Shown one piece after another: positions 9,008 to 19,861 of a stretch of DNA of 64,000 nucleotides. The stretch is from Staphylococcus nepalensis (lineage in GTDB: Bacteria > Bacillota > Bacilli > Staphylococcales > Staphylococcaceae). Positions within the stretch are counted from its first letter, which is position 1; each line of letters opens with the position of its first letter. The stretch is from the NCBI RefSeq assembly GCF_014635045.1, contig NZ_BMCF01000010.1:1-64000 (forward strand), in the 5' to 3' direction. The position numbers and the translations under genes were made by a program. The notes below the pieces were generated by a model. That model saw only the letters and a list, made by a program, of their open reading frames with translations, had not been told where the DNA came from and searched no databases.

Positions 9008-11356
9008 TTATTTTAATTCTACAACGGTCACGCCAAATCCGCCTTCACTTGGCATACCGTTCCTATATGATGACACATTTTTATGTCGTTTTAAATGTTT
9101 TTGCACACCTTTTTGCAATGCGCCTGTTCCTTTACCGTGAATAATGTAAACTTGCTCATAGTTACTCAACACAGCTTGGTCTAAATATTGATCAACTGCG
9201 ACCATCGCTTCATCATAACGATAACCGCGTAAATCCAGTTCCATCTTTATGCTTTGGCGATTTTCACGCTTAACCATTTTAGTAGGCGTTTCTTTCGTTT
9301 TTTTCGTTTTTTCTAAGTCACTGATTGGCAGCTTCATTTTAATAATACCCATTTGGACGACTGCTTCATTTTCGTCCAATAATTCTAAAATCTCGCCTTT
9401 TTGCCCATAAGTTAGCACTTTCACTTCATCGCCGACTTTAATTTCATCCCATTTTTTCTTTTGTATATTTTGTTTTAATGATTTCGCTTCATACTGATCG
9501 TCAAGCTGTTTCTTTTTATTAATGAGTTCATGCTCTTTTACATCTGCACCTTTTTTGTCTCTAAGTTCACGTAATTCTTTAATAATATCCTCAGCTTCTT
9601 TAGTTGCAGCTTTCACCCGTTGATTTGCTTTTTCTTTAGCTTCGCTCATTAATTGTTTCTCATGATTTTGATACTGTTCGTATTGTTTCTCAAGATTATC
9701 ATGTGTCTCTTGTGCTTCACGTAGCAATCTATCTAATTCAATACGTTGTTCATCTACACGTTTAGAATTTTTTTCTAATGACGCGATCATTTCATTTATT
9801 TCTTGTTCGTCTTGACCAATCATTGATTTCGCTTTTTGAATTACTTTCATATTTAAGCCTAATTTTTTAGAAATGTCAAAAGCATTTGAACGCCCTGGCA
9901 CGCCCATTAACAATTTATACGTCGGGCTCAATGTATTAATGTCAAATTCAACACTCGCATTCATCACACCAGTTCTGTTATAACTGTAAGCTTTAAGTTC
10001 AGGATAGTGTGTAGTTGCCATGACGAGAGAACCAATGTCATGTACATAATCTAAAATACTCATTGCTAATGCAGCACCTTCACTAGGATCTGTGCCAGCG
10101 CCAAGTTCATCAAATAAAATCAAACTGTGCTTAGTTGTATTTTGTAATATTTCAACAATATTTTTCATATGAGAAGAAAATGTTGATAGTGATTGTTCAA
10201 TAGATTGTTCATCCCCGATATCACAATAAACATTCTCGAAGATGCTCAGTTTACTGCCATCTAATGTAGGAATCAGCATACCGGATTGTGCCATAAGAAT
10301 AATGAGTCCTAGTGTTTTAAGTGTTACGGTTTTACCACCTGTATTCGGCCCAGTAATAATCACCGTTTCAATATCTTCTGCGAATTCTATCGTATTCGCT
10401 ACAACTGTATCTTGATCTAATAAAGGATGGAATGCTTTTGGTAGATAAACTGTGCGTTCACTTGTAAATTCAGGCTTTGTGCCTTTGAACGAACGTGCAT
10501 AACGTGCTTTAGCAGTTAAAAAATCTATCTGGCCCATTATAGATTCTGAAATTAAGCATGCATCTGCTTCTGCAGCCACATAGCCGGTTAGTTCAGTTAA
10601 AATACGTTCACTTTCTACTGCTTCATCATTGCGTAGTCGGCTAATTTGGTTATTCATTTCAACAATAGAAGATGGTTCAATATAAAGTGTTTGACCGGAT
10701 GCGGATTGGTCATGCACAATGCCGTTAAAATCTTGACGGTATTCAGCTTTGACTGGAATAACGTTACGTTCATTACGAACTGTGATAATAGCATCAGACA
10801 ATTTTTTCTGATTCGCTTGGCTCTTAACAATTTTATCTAAATTTTGTTTTATACGTTGCGTTGTTCCAGATATTTTACTGCGAATACCTTGTAATTCATA
10901 ACTTGCATTGTCAAATAGATCATTTGCATCACATTTTTGGTGAATATTTTGATATAAACCTGAAAGTACAGGTAATTGTTCCATTCTATCGTGGAGGATA
11001 GTATAATTCACTTCCTCTTCTTCTTCCAACAAGTTATTATAAAATGTTTTATATTGGTTTTGAATTTGTATTAAGCGTTTAATTGCATTGAGCTCTTTAA
11101 CACTTAATACGCCACCAATTGTTGCTCTATGGATGAGTGCAGATACCGCTGATAGACCACTCAAACTCGGCAATCTATATTTATTATAAATTTGAGCAAT
11201 TTCATCTGTTTCATTAATTTGAAATTCTACAGTTTCTATATCAGTTGCTGGCACCATTCCAACTACTTTTTCTTTACCTAAATCACTCATTGTTTCTTTT
11301 TCAACGAGTGCTTTAATTTTATCGAATTCTAAGACATTTAATGATTTCTGTCTCAT
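9008..11356 (-). CDS. mutS2: MutS2 (ATPase with Smr endonuclease domain)
   Basis: MutS paralogue of 782 residues that acts on recombination intermediates; in Bacillus it has also been shown to act on collided ribosomes. It lacks the mismatch-recognition domain. The ATPase carries the Walker A GPNTGGKT (about 335-342) and Walker [15 protein letters not shown] long coiled coil (about 510-640) follows, then the C-terminal Smr domain with ELDLRG and HGKGTG. It begins ten bases after the polX stop, so polX-mutS2 is an operon. AGAGGG precedes the ATG. Confidence 0.96.
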   Translation of the reverse strand: MRQKSLNVLEFDKIKALVEKETMSDLGKEKVVGMVPATDIETVEFQINETDEIAQIYNKYRLPSLSGLSAVSALIHRATIGGVLSVKELNAIKRLIQIQNQYKTFYNNLLEEEEEVNYTILHDRMEQLPVLSGLYQNIHQKCDANDLFDNASYELQGIRSKISGTTQRIKQNLDKIVKSQANQKKLSDAIITVRNERNVIPVKAEYRQDFNGIVHDQSASGQTLYIEPSSIVEMNNQISRLRNDEAVESERILTELTGYVAAEADACLISESIMGQIDFLTAKARYARSFKGTKPEFTSERTVYLPKAFHPLLDQDTVVANTIEFAEDIETVIITGPNTGGKTVTLKTLGLIILMAQSGMLIPTLDGSKLSIFENVYCDIGDEQSIEQSLSTFSSHMKNIVEILQNTTKHSLILFDELGAGTDPSEGAALAMSILDYVHDIGSLVMATTHYPELKAYSYNRTGVMNASVEFDINTLSPTYKLLMGVPGRSNAFDISKKLGLNMKVIQKAKSMIGQDEQEINEMIASLEKNSKRVDEQRIELDRLLREAQETHDNLEKQYEQYQNHEKQLMSEAKEKANQRVKAATKEAEDIIKELRELRDKKGADVKEHELINKKKQLDDQYEAKSLKQNIQKKKWDEIKVGDEVKVLTYGQKGEILELLDENEAVVQMGIIKMKLPISDLEKTKKTKETPTKMVKRENRQSIKMELDLRGYRYDEAMVAVDQYLDQAVLSNYEQVYIIHGKGTGALQKGVQKHLKRHKNVSSYRNGMPSEGGFGVTVVELK

Positions 11357-11365
11357 ATAATCCCT

Positions 11366-13078
11366 CTATTTCTTCAATTTAATATTGTTTTCGATAAACG
11401 CTTTAAAAGCCTCTCGATCCATCGTATTAATTACGCTATCTTTTTTAACAAATCCTTTTTGTGCAGTAGCCACACCATATTTCATAAATTCTAAATGATC
11501 GACATGATGCGCATCTGTGTTAATCGTCAATTTAACGTTTGGATGCTTTTTAACTATTTCCGCGTTTAAATCTAAGCGTTTTGGATTTGCATTGATTTCT
11601 AAAATCGTATTTGTTTCTTCAGCAATTTTACATAATTTATCAATATCTGGTTCATATCCTGGTCGTTTACCTATAATACGTCCTGTAGGGTGCGCAATAT
11701 GTCTTATATAGGGATTCCGACATGCTTGTTCCAATCTATACATAATTTCATCTTGCGATTGATTAAAACTTTGATGTATTGCTGCAATAACGTAATCTAA
11801 TTGTGCTAAGATTTCATCACTATAGTCTAATTGACCATTAGGTAATATGTCCATTTCAATGCCTGAATATATATCAATTTCATCGTATTTTTTATTTAAA
11901 GCTTTAATCGCTTCATTCTGGCGTAATAAACGTTCTACAGAGAGACCGTTTGCCACTTTTAAACTTTGAGAGTGATCAGTAATAACCATAAATTGATAAC
12001 CTTTAGCAATATTTGCTTCAATCATATCTTCAATGCTAAAAGCACCATCACTGTATGTTGTATGCATATGAATATCACCGTTGATATCATTTAAAGTGAC
12101 AATGTTAGATAAATCTTTATCAAACTCGCTTCCATCTTCACGTATCGCTGGTTCGATCCAATTCACACCAAAGTGTTCATAGATTTCTTTTTCACTATGG
12201 TATTGGAGTAATGAACCATCGGCTTTTTCTATACCATATTCACTTACTTTTTCATCTTGTTCTTTTGCTAATTGGCGGATGCGAATATTATGATCTTTCG
12301 AACCAGTGAAATGCTGTAGCGTATGATAAAACGCTGAAGGTTCAATCAATCGGAAATCTACACCTATCGTTTCATCATCATAGGCTAATTCTAATGAAAC
12401 TTTTGTCGAACCAACTGCAATTTCTTTCACCTTGTTTGGAATGTTCAATAATGCTTGCTGTACTTCCGTTGGTTGTTTTGTACTTATAATATAATCTAAA
12501 TCTTTACTCACTTCTTTAAAGCGACGAAAGCTGCCTGCAACTTCGTATTTTTCTATGGCTTCAACTGTCGCTAAATAGTCGTCAATGTCTATATTTAAAC
12601 CTCTCATTTGATCAATAGGATAATGTTCTTTTTTCGCGCCCAATGCTTTCACTGCTTCAAGTATATTCTGTTCCGTTTTCTTAGCGAAACCATTTAGTTC
12701 ACTTACTTTTCCTTCTTCGCATGCTTGTTGCAAAGCTTCTTTTCCATCTATATTAAGTTCTTTATATAGTTTAGCTATTTTCTTACTACCAAGTCCTTGA
12801 ATTTTTAATAAAGGTATAAGTCCTTCTGGCACTTCTTCTTGTAAAGCTGCTAATGTTGTCGAATGACCGTTTACAAGGTATTCATTGATCACTTCACCAA
12901 CACCTTTACCAATTCCTTTTAATTCAGTGACATCTTCAATTTGATCCAAAGGGCGTTCGTCGATTTCTAAACTCTGAGCTGCTTTTCTATAAGCTGAAAC
13001 TTTAAAAGTATTTTCACCTTTGATTTCCATATATACAGCTATTTTTTCTAATAATTGAACAATTTCTTTTTTTGTCAT
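11366..13078 (-). CDS. polX: DNA polymerase X / PHP-domain protein
   Basis: Family X repair polymerase of 570 residues, thought to fill short gaps in base excision repair. It carries N-terminal helix-hairpin-helix elements (ELKGIGKGVG, KIQGLGSKKI), a nucleotidyltransferase core with GSFRRFKEVSKDLDYI (about 181-196), and a C-terminal PHP metal-dependent phosphoesterase domain beginning DIHMHTTYSDG near 335 and ending with TINTDAHHVD. GGAG precedes the ATG by 9 bases. It is followed by mutS2 and insulated from cvpA by a terminator. Confidence 0.96.
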   Translation of the reverse strand: MTKKEIVQLLEKIAVYMEIKGENTFKVSAYRKAAQSLEIDERPLDQIEDVTELKGIGKGVGEVINEYLVNGHSTTLAALQEEVPEGLIPLLKIQGLGSKKIAKLYKELNIDGKEALQQACEEGKVSELNGFAKKTEQNILEAVKALGAKKEHYPIDQMRGLNIDIDDYLATVEAIEKYEVAGSFRRFKEVSKDLDYIISTKQPTEVQQALLNIPNKVKEIAVGSTKVSLELAYDDETIGVDFRLIEPSAFYHTLQHFTGSKDHNIRIRQLAKEQDEKVSEYGIEKADGSLLQYHSEKEIYEHFGVNWIEPAIREDGSEFDKDLSNIVTLNDINGDIHMHTTYSDGAFSIEDMIEANIAKGYQFMVITDHSQSLKVANGLSVERLLRQNEAIKALNKKYDEIDIYSGIEMDILPNGQLDYSDEILAQLDYVIAAIHQSFNQSQDEIMYRLEQACRNPYIRHIAHPTGRIIGKRPGYEPDIDKLCKIAEETNTILEINANPKRLDLNAEIVKKHPNVKLTINTDAHHVDHLEFMKYGVATAQKGFVKKDSVINTMDREAFKAFIENNIKLKK

Positions 13079-13099
13079 TAAGTTTCACTCCATAAAAAA

Positions 13100-13152
13100 A
13101 GACCAAGACAACATACCCTAGTTATTTCGGTATATCAATTATGTCTTGACCT
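13100..13152 (-). terminator. Terminator between cvpA and polX
   Basis: On the minus strand AGGTCAAGACA pairs with TGTCTTGGTCT, followed by TTTTTTTAT. It ends the zapA-cvpA transcript and lies just ahead of the polX ribosome binding site. Confidence 0.75.
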
Positions 13153-13190
13153 CCTAGTTTTTAAAATCACTGTATTCCACACGAATATAT

Positions 13191-13712
13191 TTAAAGTTGT
13201 GTGATAAAAGTTGAGATAAACGGAATATGTAATAATATGTATTCTGTTATGATTGAATGAGATAGTTGTTGTTGGATTAAGCCATTAGGATATATGGCTA
13301 TACCATATAACAAAATAGCACTAATAATTGACGATGAAATCAAACTCAATACCATTCCAGATACCCTGCTTATCATATTCGGCCAGCTTTGTTGAACAAT
13401 GTTATCAAATAGTACAACAACACCATAACATATAGCTTTCGTAAGGGTTGCAATAATTACAAAAGCAACCACGTGCTCAAATCGTTGCTGCAGATGAGCG
13501 AATTGAAATGCAAAATCCAAATCATAAGCGCGCGTTTTAGGATAAGGTACAAATAGTTCTAAGCGTTGTGCAACATGCCTATAATAACGTTGAGCTAACC
13601 ATAAAGCAAACATTGTAGTGCCTAAATGTAAAGTTGTTAACCAAAGCCCTCTTCTAAATCCAATCATACCAATATATATGAAGAGAAGAACAACTAGTAT
13701 ATCAATTATCAT
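13191..13712 (-). CDS. CvpA-family membrane protein
   Basis: Integral membrane protein of 173 residues with four predicted hydrophobic segments (about 1-24, 28-45, 78-105, 116-145). It belongs to the CvpA/colicin V production family, whose molecular role is unclear. The ATG overlaps the zapA stop by one base (TAATG) and there is no good ribosome binding site, so translation probably depends on reinitiation after zapA. The zapA-cvpA pair upstream of polX-mutS2 is conserved in Bacilli. Confidence 0.85.
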   Translation of the reverse strand: MIIDILVVLLFIYIGMIGFRRGLWLTTLHLGTTMFALWLAQRYYRHVAQRLELFVPYPKTRAYDLDFAFQFAHLQQRFEHVVAFVIIATLTKAICYGVVVLFDNIVQQSWPNMISRVSGMVLSLISSSIISAILLYGIAIYPNGLIQQQLSHSIITEYILLHIPFISTFITQL

Positions 13713-13978
13713 TAGTCTTCACTATTTTTTAACTGGTTTATTTCTTGTCGCAAACGTTCATTTTCCTCTTCTACTTGCACTTTTTCATGCATAATATTAA
13801 CAGCGGTAAGGATTGCTTTTCTTGTAGTATCTAGTCCAGCACTCTTACTCGCAAGTTCTTTGAGTCTTTCATCTACTAAGTGTGCTACATAACGGATATG
13901 CTCTGGATTATCCTCTCCTACGATTGTATAATGTTGATCATTGATAGTTACGTTAATCCGGTTTTTAAACTCACCCAT
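13712..13978 (-). CDS. zapA: Cell division protein ZapA
   Basis: FtsZ-associated protein of 88 residues that bundles FtsZ filaments at midcell. The N-terminal globular part contains NRINVTINDQHYTIVG; the C-terminal half is a coiled coil ending in KVQVEEENERLRQEINQL. I choose the ATG at 13978 because AGGAG lies seven bases ahead and ZapA proteins start close to this point; the in-frame extension upstream would place the site inside the gene. It is coupled to cvpA. Confidence 0.92.
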   Translation of the reverse strand: MGEFKNRINVTINDQHYTIVGEDNPEHIRYVAHLVDERLKELASKSAGLDTTRKAILTAVNIMHEKVQVEEENERLRQEINQLKNSED

Positions 13979-14283
13979 ATAATAACTCCTGACTTTAAAA
14001 ATATATATTTCCAATCTTGCTGTTATATACCTTTATTTATATTTATATGTTCGTAATTTATAATATTTATCACGAACTATTATACACGACAAAATATTTT
14101 TTTGTAAGAGGTGTGATTTGTTATATTTGAATTATTTAATAATTACATATATTTAACTTTAACACCTTTTAATTCAAGCTATATTGCTACTTATAACATA
14201 AAACATTCAAATATTAAAAATTATGATATGATATGCATTGTCTCATTTTAAAATAAGTAATATGAACAAAGCGAGGTCACTCA

Positions 14284-15222
14284 ATGACGAATGTAGTACA
14301 TAAATTAACAAATCAAGAAATCCAAGAATTAATGACTAAAATACGTTTTGATACATCTAATCTTTCACAAGGTATGAAAGCACGTACAAAATATCAAAAT
14401 ACTTCCATCACGATCTATAATTCAAATAAGATAATGTTTCAAGGGAAAAACGCAGAAGCTGTAGCCAATACTTTACTACCATCTCAATCTACGGCTACTC
14501 AAAATAATACAAAAACCTCCAAAATCAAACAAGCTAAGCAACACATATATTATAACCAATTTCAATGTATAGGGAGCGATGAAGCAGGTAGTGGTGATTA
14601 TTTTGGTCCCCTTACGGTATGCGCCGCCTATGTATCTAATAAGCATGCGCAAATCTTAAAAACGCTTGGCGTAGATGATTCCAAACGGCTTACTGATTCA
14701 AAAATTGTTGAGCTTGCTGAACAGATTATAACGTTTATTCCGCACTCTTTACTAACAATGTATAATGAAAAATACAATGAAAAGCAAAAGTCTGGTTGGT
14801 CTCAGGTTAAAATGAAAGCTGTTTTACATAATGAAGCGATTAAGAATGTCGTTGATAAAATCGATCAAGAAGAATTTGACTACATCGTTATCGATCAGTT
14901 TGCAGAGCCCGGTGTTTATAAAAGGTATGCACTTAGTCAAATACCTTTCGAAAATAAGACGAAATTTGAAACTAAGGGTGAATCAAAATCAATTGCAATT
15001 GCAGCAGCCAGTATTATTTCTCGTTATGCATTTGTAAAAAATATGGACCATTTATCAAAAAATGCAAAAACTGATTTACCTAAAGGAGCTAGTAATAAAG
15101 TAGATTTAGCAGCAGCAAAAATCATTGAAAAAAATGGCATTGACTATTTAGATACAATCACGAAAAAACATTTTGCTAATAGAAATAAAGCTATCAATTT
15201 AGTAAACCAAAAACATCGCTGA
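14284..15222 (+). CDS. rnhC: Ribonuclease HIII
   Basis: Cleaves RNA in RNA/DNA hybrids, including R-loops and lagging-strand primers. The 312-residue length fits. An N-terminal TBP-like substrate-binding domain (about 1-85) precedes the RNase HII/HIII catalytic core, with [13 protein letters not shown] (about 98-110), DDSKRLTD and [10 protein letters not shown]. The start ATG follows an AGCGAGG site. It is divergent from zapA, with a 269-base AT-rich promoter region between them, and converges on pheT with a shared terminator. Confidence 0.96.
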   Translation: MTNVVHKLTNQEIQELMTKIRFDTSNLSQGMKARTKYQNTSITIYNSNKIMFQGKNAEAVANTLLPSQSTATQNNTKTSKIKQAKQHIYYNQFQCIGSDEAGSGDYFGPLTVCAAYVSNKHAQILKTLGVDDSKRLTDSKIVELAEQIITFIPHSLLTMYNEKYNEKQKSGWSQVKMKAVLHNEAIKNVVDKIDQEEFDYIVIDQFAEPGVYKRYALSQIPFENKTKFETKGESKSIAIAAASIISRYAFVKNMDHLSKNAKTDLPKGASNKVDLAAAKIIEKNGIDYLDTITKKHFANRNKAINLVNQKHR

Positions 15223-15261
15223 ATTTGCACTTAAAACAGTTATGCTTAATACATAAATTAA

Positions 15262-15302
15262 AACCTTGAACTGTAGGCTAATAAAGCTACAATTCAAGGT
15301 TT
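15262..15302. terminator. Bidirectional terminator between rnhC and pheT
   Basis: AAACCTTGAA pairs with TTCAAGGTTT and inner TGTAG with CTACA; T-rich stretches lie on both sides, so it can serve the convergent genes rnhC (+) and pheT (-). Confidence 0.75.
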
Positions 15303-15309
15303 ATTTTTA

Positions 15310-17712
15310 TTATCTAATTGTCGCGCCTTTTGCTTGTAAAGCTTCTAAAATACGGTTATGCACTCCGTTCACTTTATCATCCGTAAGCGTTTGGTGCATA
15401 TCTAAATATGCTAGACGAATAGCAATTGATTTTTCATCTTCTGCAACATGTTCACCTTCGTATACATCAAATACTTCAGCATGTTGTAAAATATCTCCGC
15501 CATAATTTTGAATGATTTTTACAATTTCAGCGGATGGCGTTGCTCGATTAATTACCAGTGCAATATCTCTTGATACGCCTGGGAATCTTGGAATTGGTTC
15601 ATAATTAATATAACCTACAGATACTGACATTAATTTATCATAATTCAACTCAAAAACGTAAGTACGTTTTAAATCATAGTTATTTTCAGTTTGTGGATGT
15701 AATTCTCCAACAAAACCAACTATTTCCTCATTTAATTTAACCCATGCCGTTCTGCCTGGATGTAAACCATCTATTTCGCCGGCTTCATATTCAAATTGAA
15801 TATCTAATATTTCTGCAATACGATCGACAATACCTTTGGTTACAAAGAAATCTATTTCTTCTTTTTTATTTTGCCATGTATTTACAGTATAGTCCCCTGT
15901 TAAAATACCACTCAAATATTCAACCTCATCTGGTAATTGATTCTCTTCATTGCCAAAGAATACACGCCCTAACTCGTACAATGCTACATGATGATTACTA
16001 CGTGCAACATTGTAAGATACATCATCAATTAGATGCGGGATTAAACTTTGTCTTAAAGTAGAGTGTGCTTCGCTCATAGGCATCAACAATGATATCGTTG
16101 AACGGTCTTGCAAAGCAAAATCAGTTGCGCGTGTTTTATCGACAAGGGAATAATTAATCGCTTGGTTTAATCCAGCGCCTTCTAGCGTCGCTTTAACAAC
16201 ACGTGTTTTTGCTTGTCTATCCGTTAATGTGCCCGGTGTGACTTGTTTAAATACAGGCAATGTTGATGGTATTTCGTCGTAACCATAAATACGTGCAATT
16301 TCTTCTATAAGGTCTTCTTTAATGGTAATATCTTTACGGCGCGACGGCACCATAACAGTAAGTGAATTACCTTCCCTAGTCGTCTCGAAGCCTAATCGAA
16401 CAAAGACAGCTTCAATCTCTTCTGGTGATAAGTTAAAACCAATTGTTTCGTTAACATTTTCCACAGTAATATTCACTGGTGTAACAAATTGGCCTAGTTG
16501 GCCTTCAGCAATGCGGCCTTGAAGCACTGTTCCCTCTGCGTATTGCTGTAATAAATAACAAGCTCTATCGACAGCTTCGTCTACAAATTCAGTTGCAATA
16601 CCTTTTTCAAAACGACTTGAAGCTTCGCTCCTTAAATTCAAGCGTCTTGATGTATGTCTGATTGAAACTGAATCAAAAATGGCACCCTCTATAACAACAT
16701 TTGTTGTACTTTCGGTTACTTCTGAGAAGTCTCCACCCATAACGCCGCCAATAGCAATTGGTGTATCCCCGTTAGTAATGACAATATCGCTATCTTTTAA
16801 GGCTCTTTCTTGATTGTCTAATGTAGTCATTTTTTCGCCTGTTGTCGCTTGACGAACTTCGATATGTTTAGATCTGATTTGGTCTTGGTCAAACATATGA
16901 AGTGGTTGACCATATTCTAATAACACATAGTTTGAAATATCTACAACATTATTAATCGGGCGAATACCTGCTTTAATCAATCTCATTTGTATCCATTCAG
17001 GTGAGGGTTGTATTTTCACATCGTTCACTATTCTAGCACTATAATATGGTACTTTATCTTTATTTTGAACACTAATACGCATTTCATCAGTAGCTTGTTT
17101 TGTAGATTCTTGACTTTGTGTCTCTGGTCTAATCATTGGTACATTATAAAGCGCTGCTGTTTCATAAGCCGTACCCACCATACTTAAAGCATCTGCTCTA
17201 TTTGGCGTTAAATCAAACTCCATGACCTGATCATCTAAGTATAAAGCTTTCAATGCATTTGTACCTGGTTTGATATCTGATGTAAAATTATAGATACCTT
17301 CTTCAAATTGTTTAGGCACAAGGTTACTTGAAATACCAATTTCTTGTAATGAACAAATCATACCTTCAGAACGTTCACCACGTAGTTTCGCTCTCTTTAT
17401 TTTTACACCGCCAGGTAAACGTCCACCTACAGTAGCTACAATGACTGTTTGTCCAGCATCAACATTAGGTGCACCACAAACAATTTGTACTGGTTCTGCT
17501 TCACCAATATCAACTTGACATAAACTGAGTTTATCAGCATCTGGATGAGGTGCTTTCGTTTGGATATGCCCTACCACTAAATTTTTAATATCTTTTGTAT
17601 AATCAATAATATCATCAACTTCGATACCTGTGCGCGTAATTCTTTCTGCAAGCACATTGACAGGTTGATTAATTTCTACAAATGTCTCTAACCATTCTTT
17701 TGAAATAAACAT
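15310..17712 (-). CDS. pheT: Phenylalanine-tRNA ligase beta subunit
   Basis: Beta subunit of the alpha2-beta2 PheRS that charges tRNA-Phe and edits mischarged Tyr-tRNA. The 800-residue protein has an N-terminal tRNA-binding OB fold (about 40-150), the B3/B4 editing domain (about 215-390), B5 (about 405-480) and the C-terminal anticodon-binding domain (about 705-800, starting PIPRFPGVSRDIAL). The ATG overlaps the pheS stop by one base (TAATG). An AGAGGTGAAG site lies in the pheS end. It is regulated with pheS by the T-box leader. Confidence 0.97.
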   Translation of the reverse strand: MFISKEWLETFVEINQPVNVLAERITRTGIEVDDIIDYTKDIKNLVVGHIQTKAPHPDADKLSLCQVDIGEAEPVQIVCGAPNVDAGQTVIVATVGGRLPGGVKIKRAKLRGERSEGMICSLQEIGISSNLVPKQFEEGIYNFTSDIKPGTNALKALYLDDQVMEFDLTPNRADALSMVGTAYETAALYNVPMIRPETQSQESTKQATDEMRISVQNKDKVPYYSARIVNDVKIQPSPEWIQMRLIKAGIRPINNVVDISNYVLLEYGQPLHMFDQDQIRSKHIEVRQATTGEKMTTLDNQERALKDSDIVITNGDTPIAIGGVMGGDFSEVTESTTNVVIEGAIFDSVSIRHTSRRLNLRSEASSRFEKGIATEFVDEAVDRACYLLQQYAEGTVLQGRIAEGQLGQFVTPVNITVENVNETIGFNLSPEEIEAVFVRLGFETTREGNSLTVMVPSRRKDITIKEDLIEEIARIYGYDEIPSTLPVFKQVTPGTLTDRQAKTRVVKATLEGAGLNQAINYSLVDKTRATDFALQDRSTISLLMPMSEAHSTLRQSLIPHLIDDVSYNVARSNHHVALYELGRVFFGNEENQLPDEVEYLSGILTGDYTVNTWQNKKEEIDFFVTKGIVDRIAEILDIQFEYEAGEIDGLHPGRTAWVKLNEEIVGFVGELHPQTENNYDLKRTYVFELNYDKLMSVSVGYINYEPIPRFPGVSRDIALVINRATPSAEIVKIIQNYGGDILQHAEVFDVYEGEHVAEDEKSIAIRLAYLDMHQTLTDDKVNGVHNRILEALQAKGATIR

Positions 17713-18770
17713 TATGCTTCACCTCTATCTTCTACTGCTTTAAATTGATTTAAGAAACGGACATCATTCGTATAGAAATGGCGGATATCTTCAATGCCAT
17801 ATTTTAACATTGCGATTCTATCTGGCCCCATACCAAAAGCAAACCCTGTATATTTAGAGGCATCGAATCCAGCCATTTCAAGCACGTTAGGATGCACCAT
17901 TCCAGCACCTAGAATTTCAATCCAACCTGTATGTTTGCACACATTACAACCTTCACCTTTACACTTAAAGCAAGATACGTCGACTTCGACTGAAGGTTCT
18001 GTAAAAGGGAAATAACTTGGACGGAGTCTAATTTCTCTGTCTTCGCCAAATAATTGTTTAGCCAACAATTCTAAAGTCCCTTTTAAATCGCTCATTTGAA
18101 TATTTTCATCTACCACAAGACCTTCAATTTGAGTAAATTGATGACTGTGTGTTGCGTCGTCAGAATCTCGTCGATAAACTTTACCAGGGCATAATATTTT
18201 AACTGGTCCTTGTCCATTTCGTTGTTCCATTGTTCTCGCTTGTACGGGTGACGTATGCGTTCTCATTAAAATATCCTCTGTAATATAAAAACTATCTTGC
18301 ATGTCTCTAGCTGGATGTGATTTAGGTAGGTTTAACGCCTCAAAGTTATAATAGTCTTTTTCAACTTCAAATCCGTCTACAATTTCATAACCTAAACCTA
18401 AGAATAAATCTTCAATTTCTTCAATTGTTCTAGTTAAAGGATGCTTAGCGCCTATTGAAATTTTTCTACTAGGTAACGTAACATCAATTTTTTCATTTTT
18501 TAATTGTTGTTCTAGTTTTTCGTTGGCTAAAATTTCACGTCGTGATTCAATTTCTCCTTCGATTGCTTGTCTCACTTCGTTTACTTTTTGACCATACGCT
18601 GGTTTTTCTTCATTAGACAATTCTTTCATGTGTTTCATCAAACCAGTGACAGAACCTTTTTTTCCTAAATATTTAACTTTAACATCTTGTAACTCTTTTT
18701 CATTTTGAGCTTCATTTATGTCTACTAATGCTTGTTGTTTAATCTCAGACATTGCTTCTGTTTGAGTCAT
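17712..18770 (-). CDS. pheS: Phenylalanine-tRNA ligase alpha subunit
   Basis: Catalytic alpha subunit of PheRS, 352 residues. An N-terminal coiled coil (about 1-90) contacts tRNA-Phe. The class II core follows with [10 protein letters not shown] (motif 1 region), the motif 2 segment around [11 protein letters not shown], and motif 3 [10 protein letters not shown] near 318-327. [18 protein letters not shown] cysteine cluster near 271-287 is typical of the Bacillus type. It is preceded by a T-box leader and is cotranscribed with pheT. Confidence 0.97.
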   Translation of the reverse strand: MTQTEAMSEIKQQALVDINEAQNEKELQDVKVKYLGKKGSVTGLMKHMKELSNEEKPAYGQKVNEVRQAIEGEIESRREILANEKLEQQLKNEKIDVTLPSRKISIGAKHPLTRTIEEIEDLFLGLGYEIVDGFEVEKDYYNFEALNLPKSHPARDMQDSFYITEDILMRTHTSPVQARTMEQRNGQGPVKILCPGKVYRRDSDDATHSHQFTQIEGLVVDENIQMSDLKGTLELLAKQLFGEDREIRLRPSYFPFTEPSVEVDVSCFKCKGEGCNVCKHTGWIEILGAGMVHPNVLEMAGFDASKYTGFAFGMGPDRIAMLKYGIEDIRHFYTNDVRFLNQFKAVEDRGEA

Positions 18771-18823
18771 AATTTTGCCTCCTATTTAAAATGTATACTG
18801 TAAAACAATAGATAATCGCATAT

Positions 18824-19071
18824 AAAAAAAGCTTTCATCCCCTGAAACTGGGACGAAAGCTTTCCGTGGTACCACCCAAATTTATGCATACGCATACACT
18901 TGTTGTCATTGATAACGGAAATGATTTCCGACTTAAATTTCTTTAAGTAACCAAAAAGGTGAAAAAAACTAATAGCAGCGGATTATCTTTCAGTCTTTGG
19001 ATAATCTCCCTTAGACAACTGGGTTAAATTAGTTTACGTCTTTTTATTGGTTAATATTTTTAATCAGTATT
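18824..19071 (-). ncRNA. T-box leader (tRNA-Phe sensing) of pheST
   Basis: On the minus strand GGGTGGTACCACGG (18864-18877) is the antiterminator T-box; its TGGT can pair with the ACCA end of uncharged tRNA-Phe. A strong terminator follows: AAGCTTTCGTCCC paired with GGGGATGAAAGCTT and seven T (18824-18863). AAACTAAT and ATTAGTTT upstream can close stem I, next to a TTC followed by A at 18961-18963, a plausible Phe specifier. Uncharged tRNA-Phe would favour readthrough into pheS. Confidence 0.9.
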
Positions 19072-19077
19072 AAATCT

Positions 19078-19107
19078 ATTATATACGAAACCTAACTAAG
19101 GGGTCAA
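19078..19107 (-). promoter_or_regulatory. Promoter of the pheST T-box leader
   Basis: TTGACC (19102-19107) and TATAAT (19078-19083) stand 18 bases apart on the minus strand. The -35 box overlaps the stop codon of the upstream methylase gene, so the pheST promoter is embedded in that gene's end. Confidence 0.75.
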
Positions 19108-19844
19108 CCTTTCAAATGGTACAACAATATACTGCCGGCTATAGCGACATTTAAGCTTTCCGCTTTGCCATAAATAGGAATGTTTAAATTTTGTGTTGTT
19201 TGATCTAATAACTCAGGGTTGACCCCTTCTCCTTCATTTCCTAACAGTAACGCAAACTTTTCTTGACTTGTAATTTGATTAAAAGCAACTGCATTTTCAA
19301 GTGCAGTACCATATACATTCCCATTAAATTTACGGATAAATGTGCTTAAATCCTCAGTGACAATTGGGAGATGGAATACACTGCCTTGACTCGCCCGTAA
19401 TACTTTATCTTGATACGGGTCTGCTGTCCCTTTTTCTAAAACGATTAAATCGATACCTGCAGCGTCTGCAGTACGTATCAAAGTCCCCATATTTCCTGGA
19501 TCTTGAATACGATCTATTAATAACACTTGTTGTGCTCCTGCAACATCAATATGTGCTTTTTCTATAATTGCGAAAAATCCTTGTGGTGTGACTGTACCGG
19601 AAAGTGCTTCCGCTACTTTTATATTTATTTCATATACTTCTTCAACATAATTCACCAAATTATCATCTAATCTTTCAATATCAACAGCAAATAATTGTAA
19701 TATTTTTAAATAACTTTTATACGCTTCTTCAATGAGGTGTGCACCTTCAATTAACACCTGACCTGTTTTATCTCTTTCACGTTTCTTTTTTAATTTATTT
19801 GCACTTTTAATTTTATTGTTTTGTGCAGAAGTTATCATTTCCAT
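19104..19844 (-). CDS. SpoU/TrmH-family 23S rRNA 2'-O-methyltransferase (YsgA/RlmP-like)
   Basis: SPOUT-fold methyltransferase of 246 residues. An N-terminal substrate-binding domain (about 1-95, with a basic NKLKKKRERD start) precedes the catalytic knot. Motif 1 is RIQDPGNMGTLIRTADAAG (about 129-147), motif 2 LLLGNEGEGV, and motif 3 IPIYGKAESLNVAIAGSILL. Its position directly upstream of pheST matches Bacillus ysgA, whose product methylates 23S rRNA; the exact target here is inferred. AGAGG precedes the ATG by seven bases. A 17-base gap separates it from the M23-like gene. Confidence 0.88.
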   Translation of the reverse strand: MEMITSAQNNKIKSANKLKKKRERDKTGQVLIEGAHLIEEAYKSYLKILQLFAVDIERLDDNLVNYVEEVYEINIKVAEALSGTVTPQGFFAIIEKAHIDVAGAQQVLLIDRIQDPGNMGTLIRTADAAGIDLIVLEKGTADPYQDKVLRASQGSVFHLPIVTEDLSTFIRKFNGNVYGTALENAVAFNQITSQEKFALLLGNEGEGVNPELLDQTTQNLNIPIYGKAESLNVAIAGSILLYHLKG

Positions 19845-19861
19845 ACTATAGCCTCTTCATT

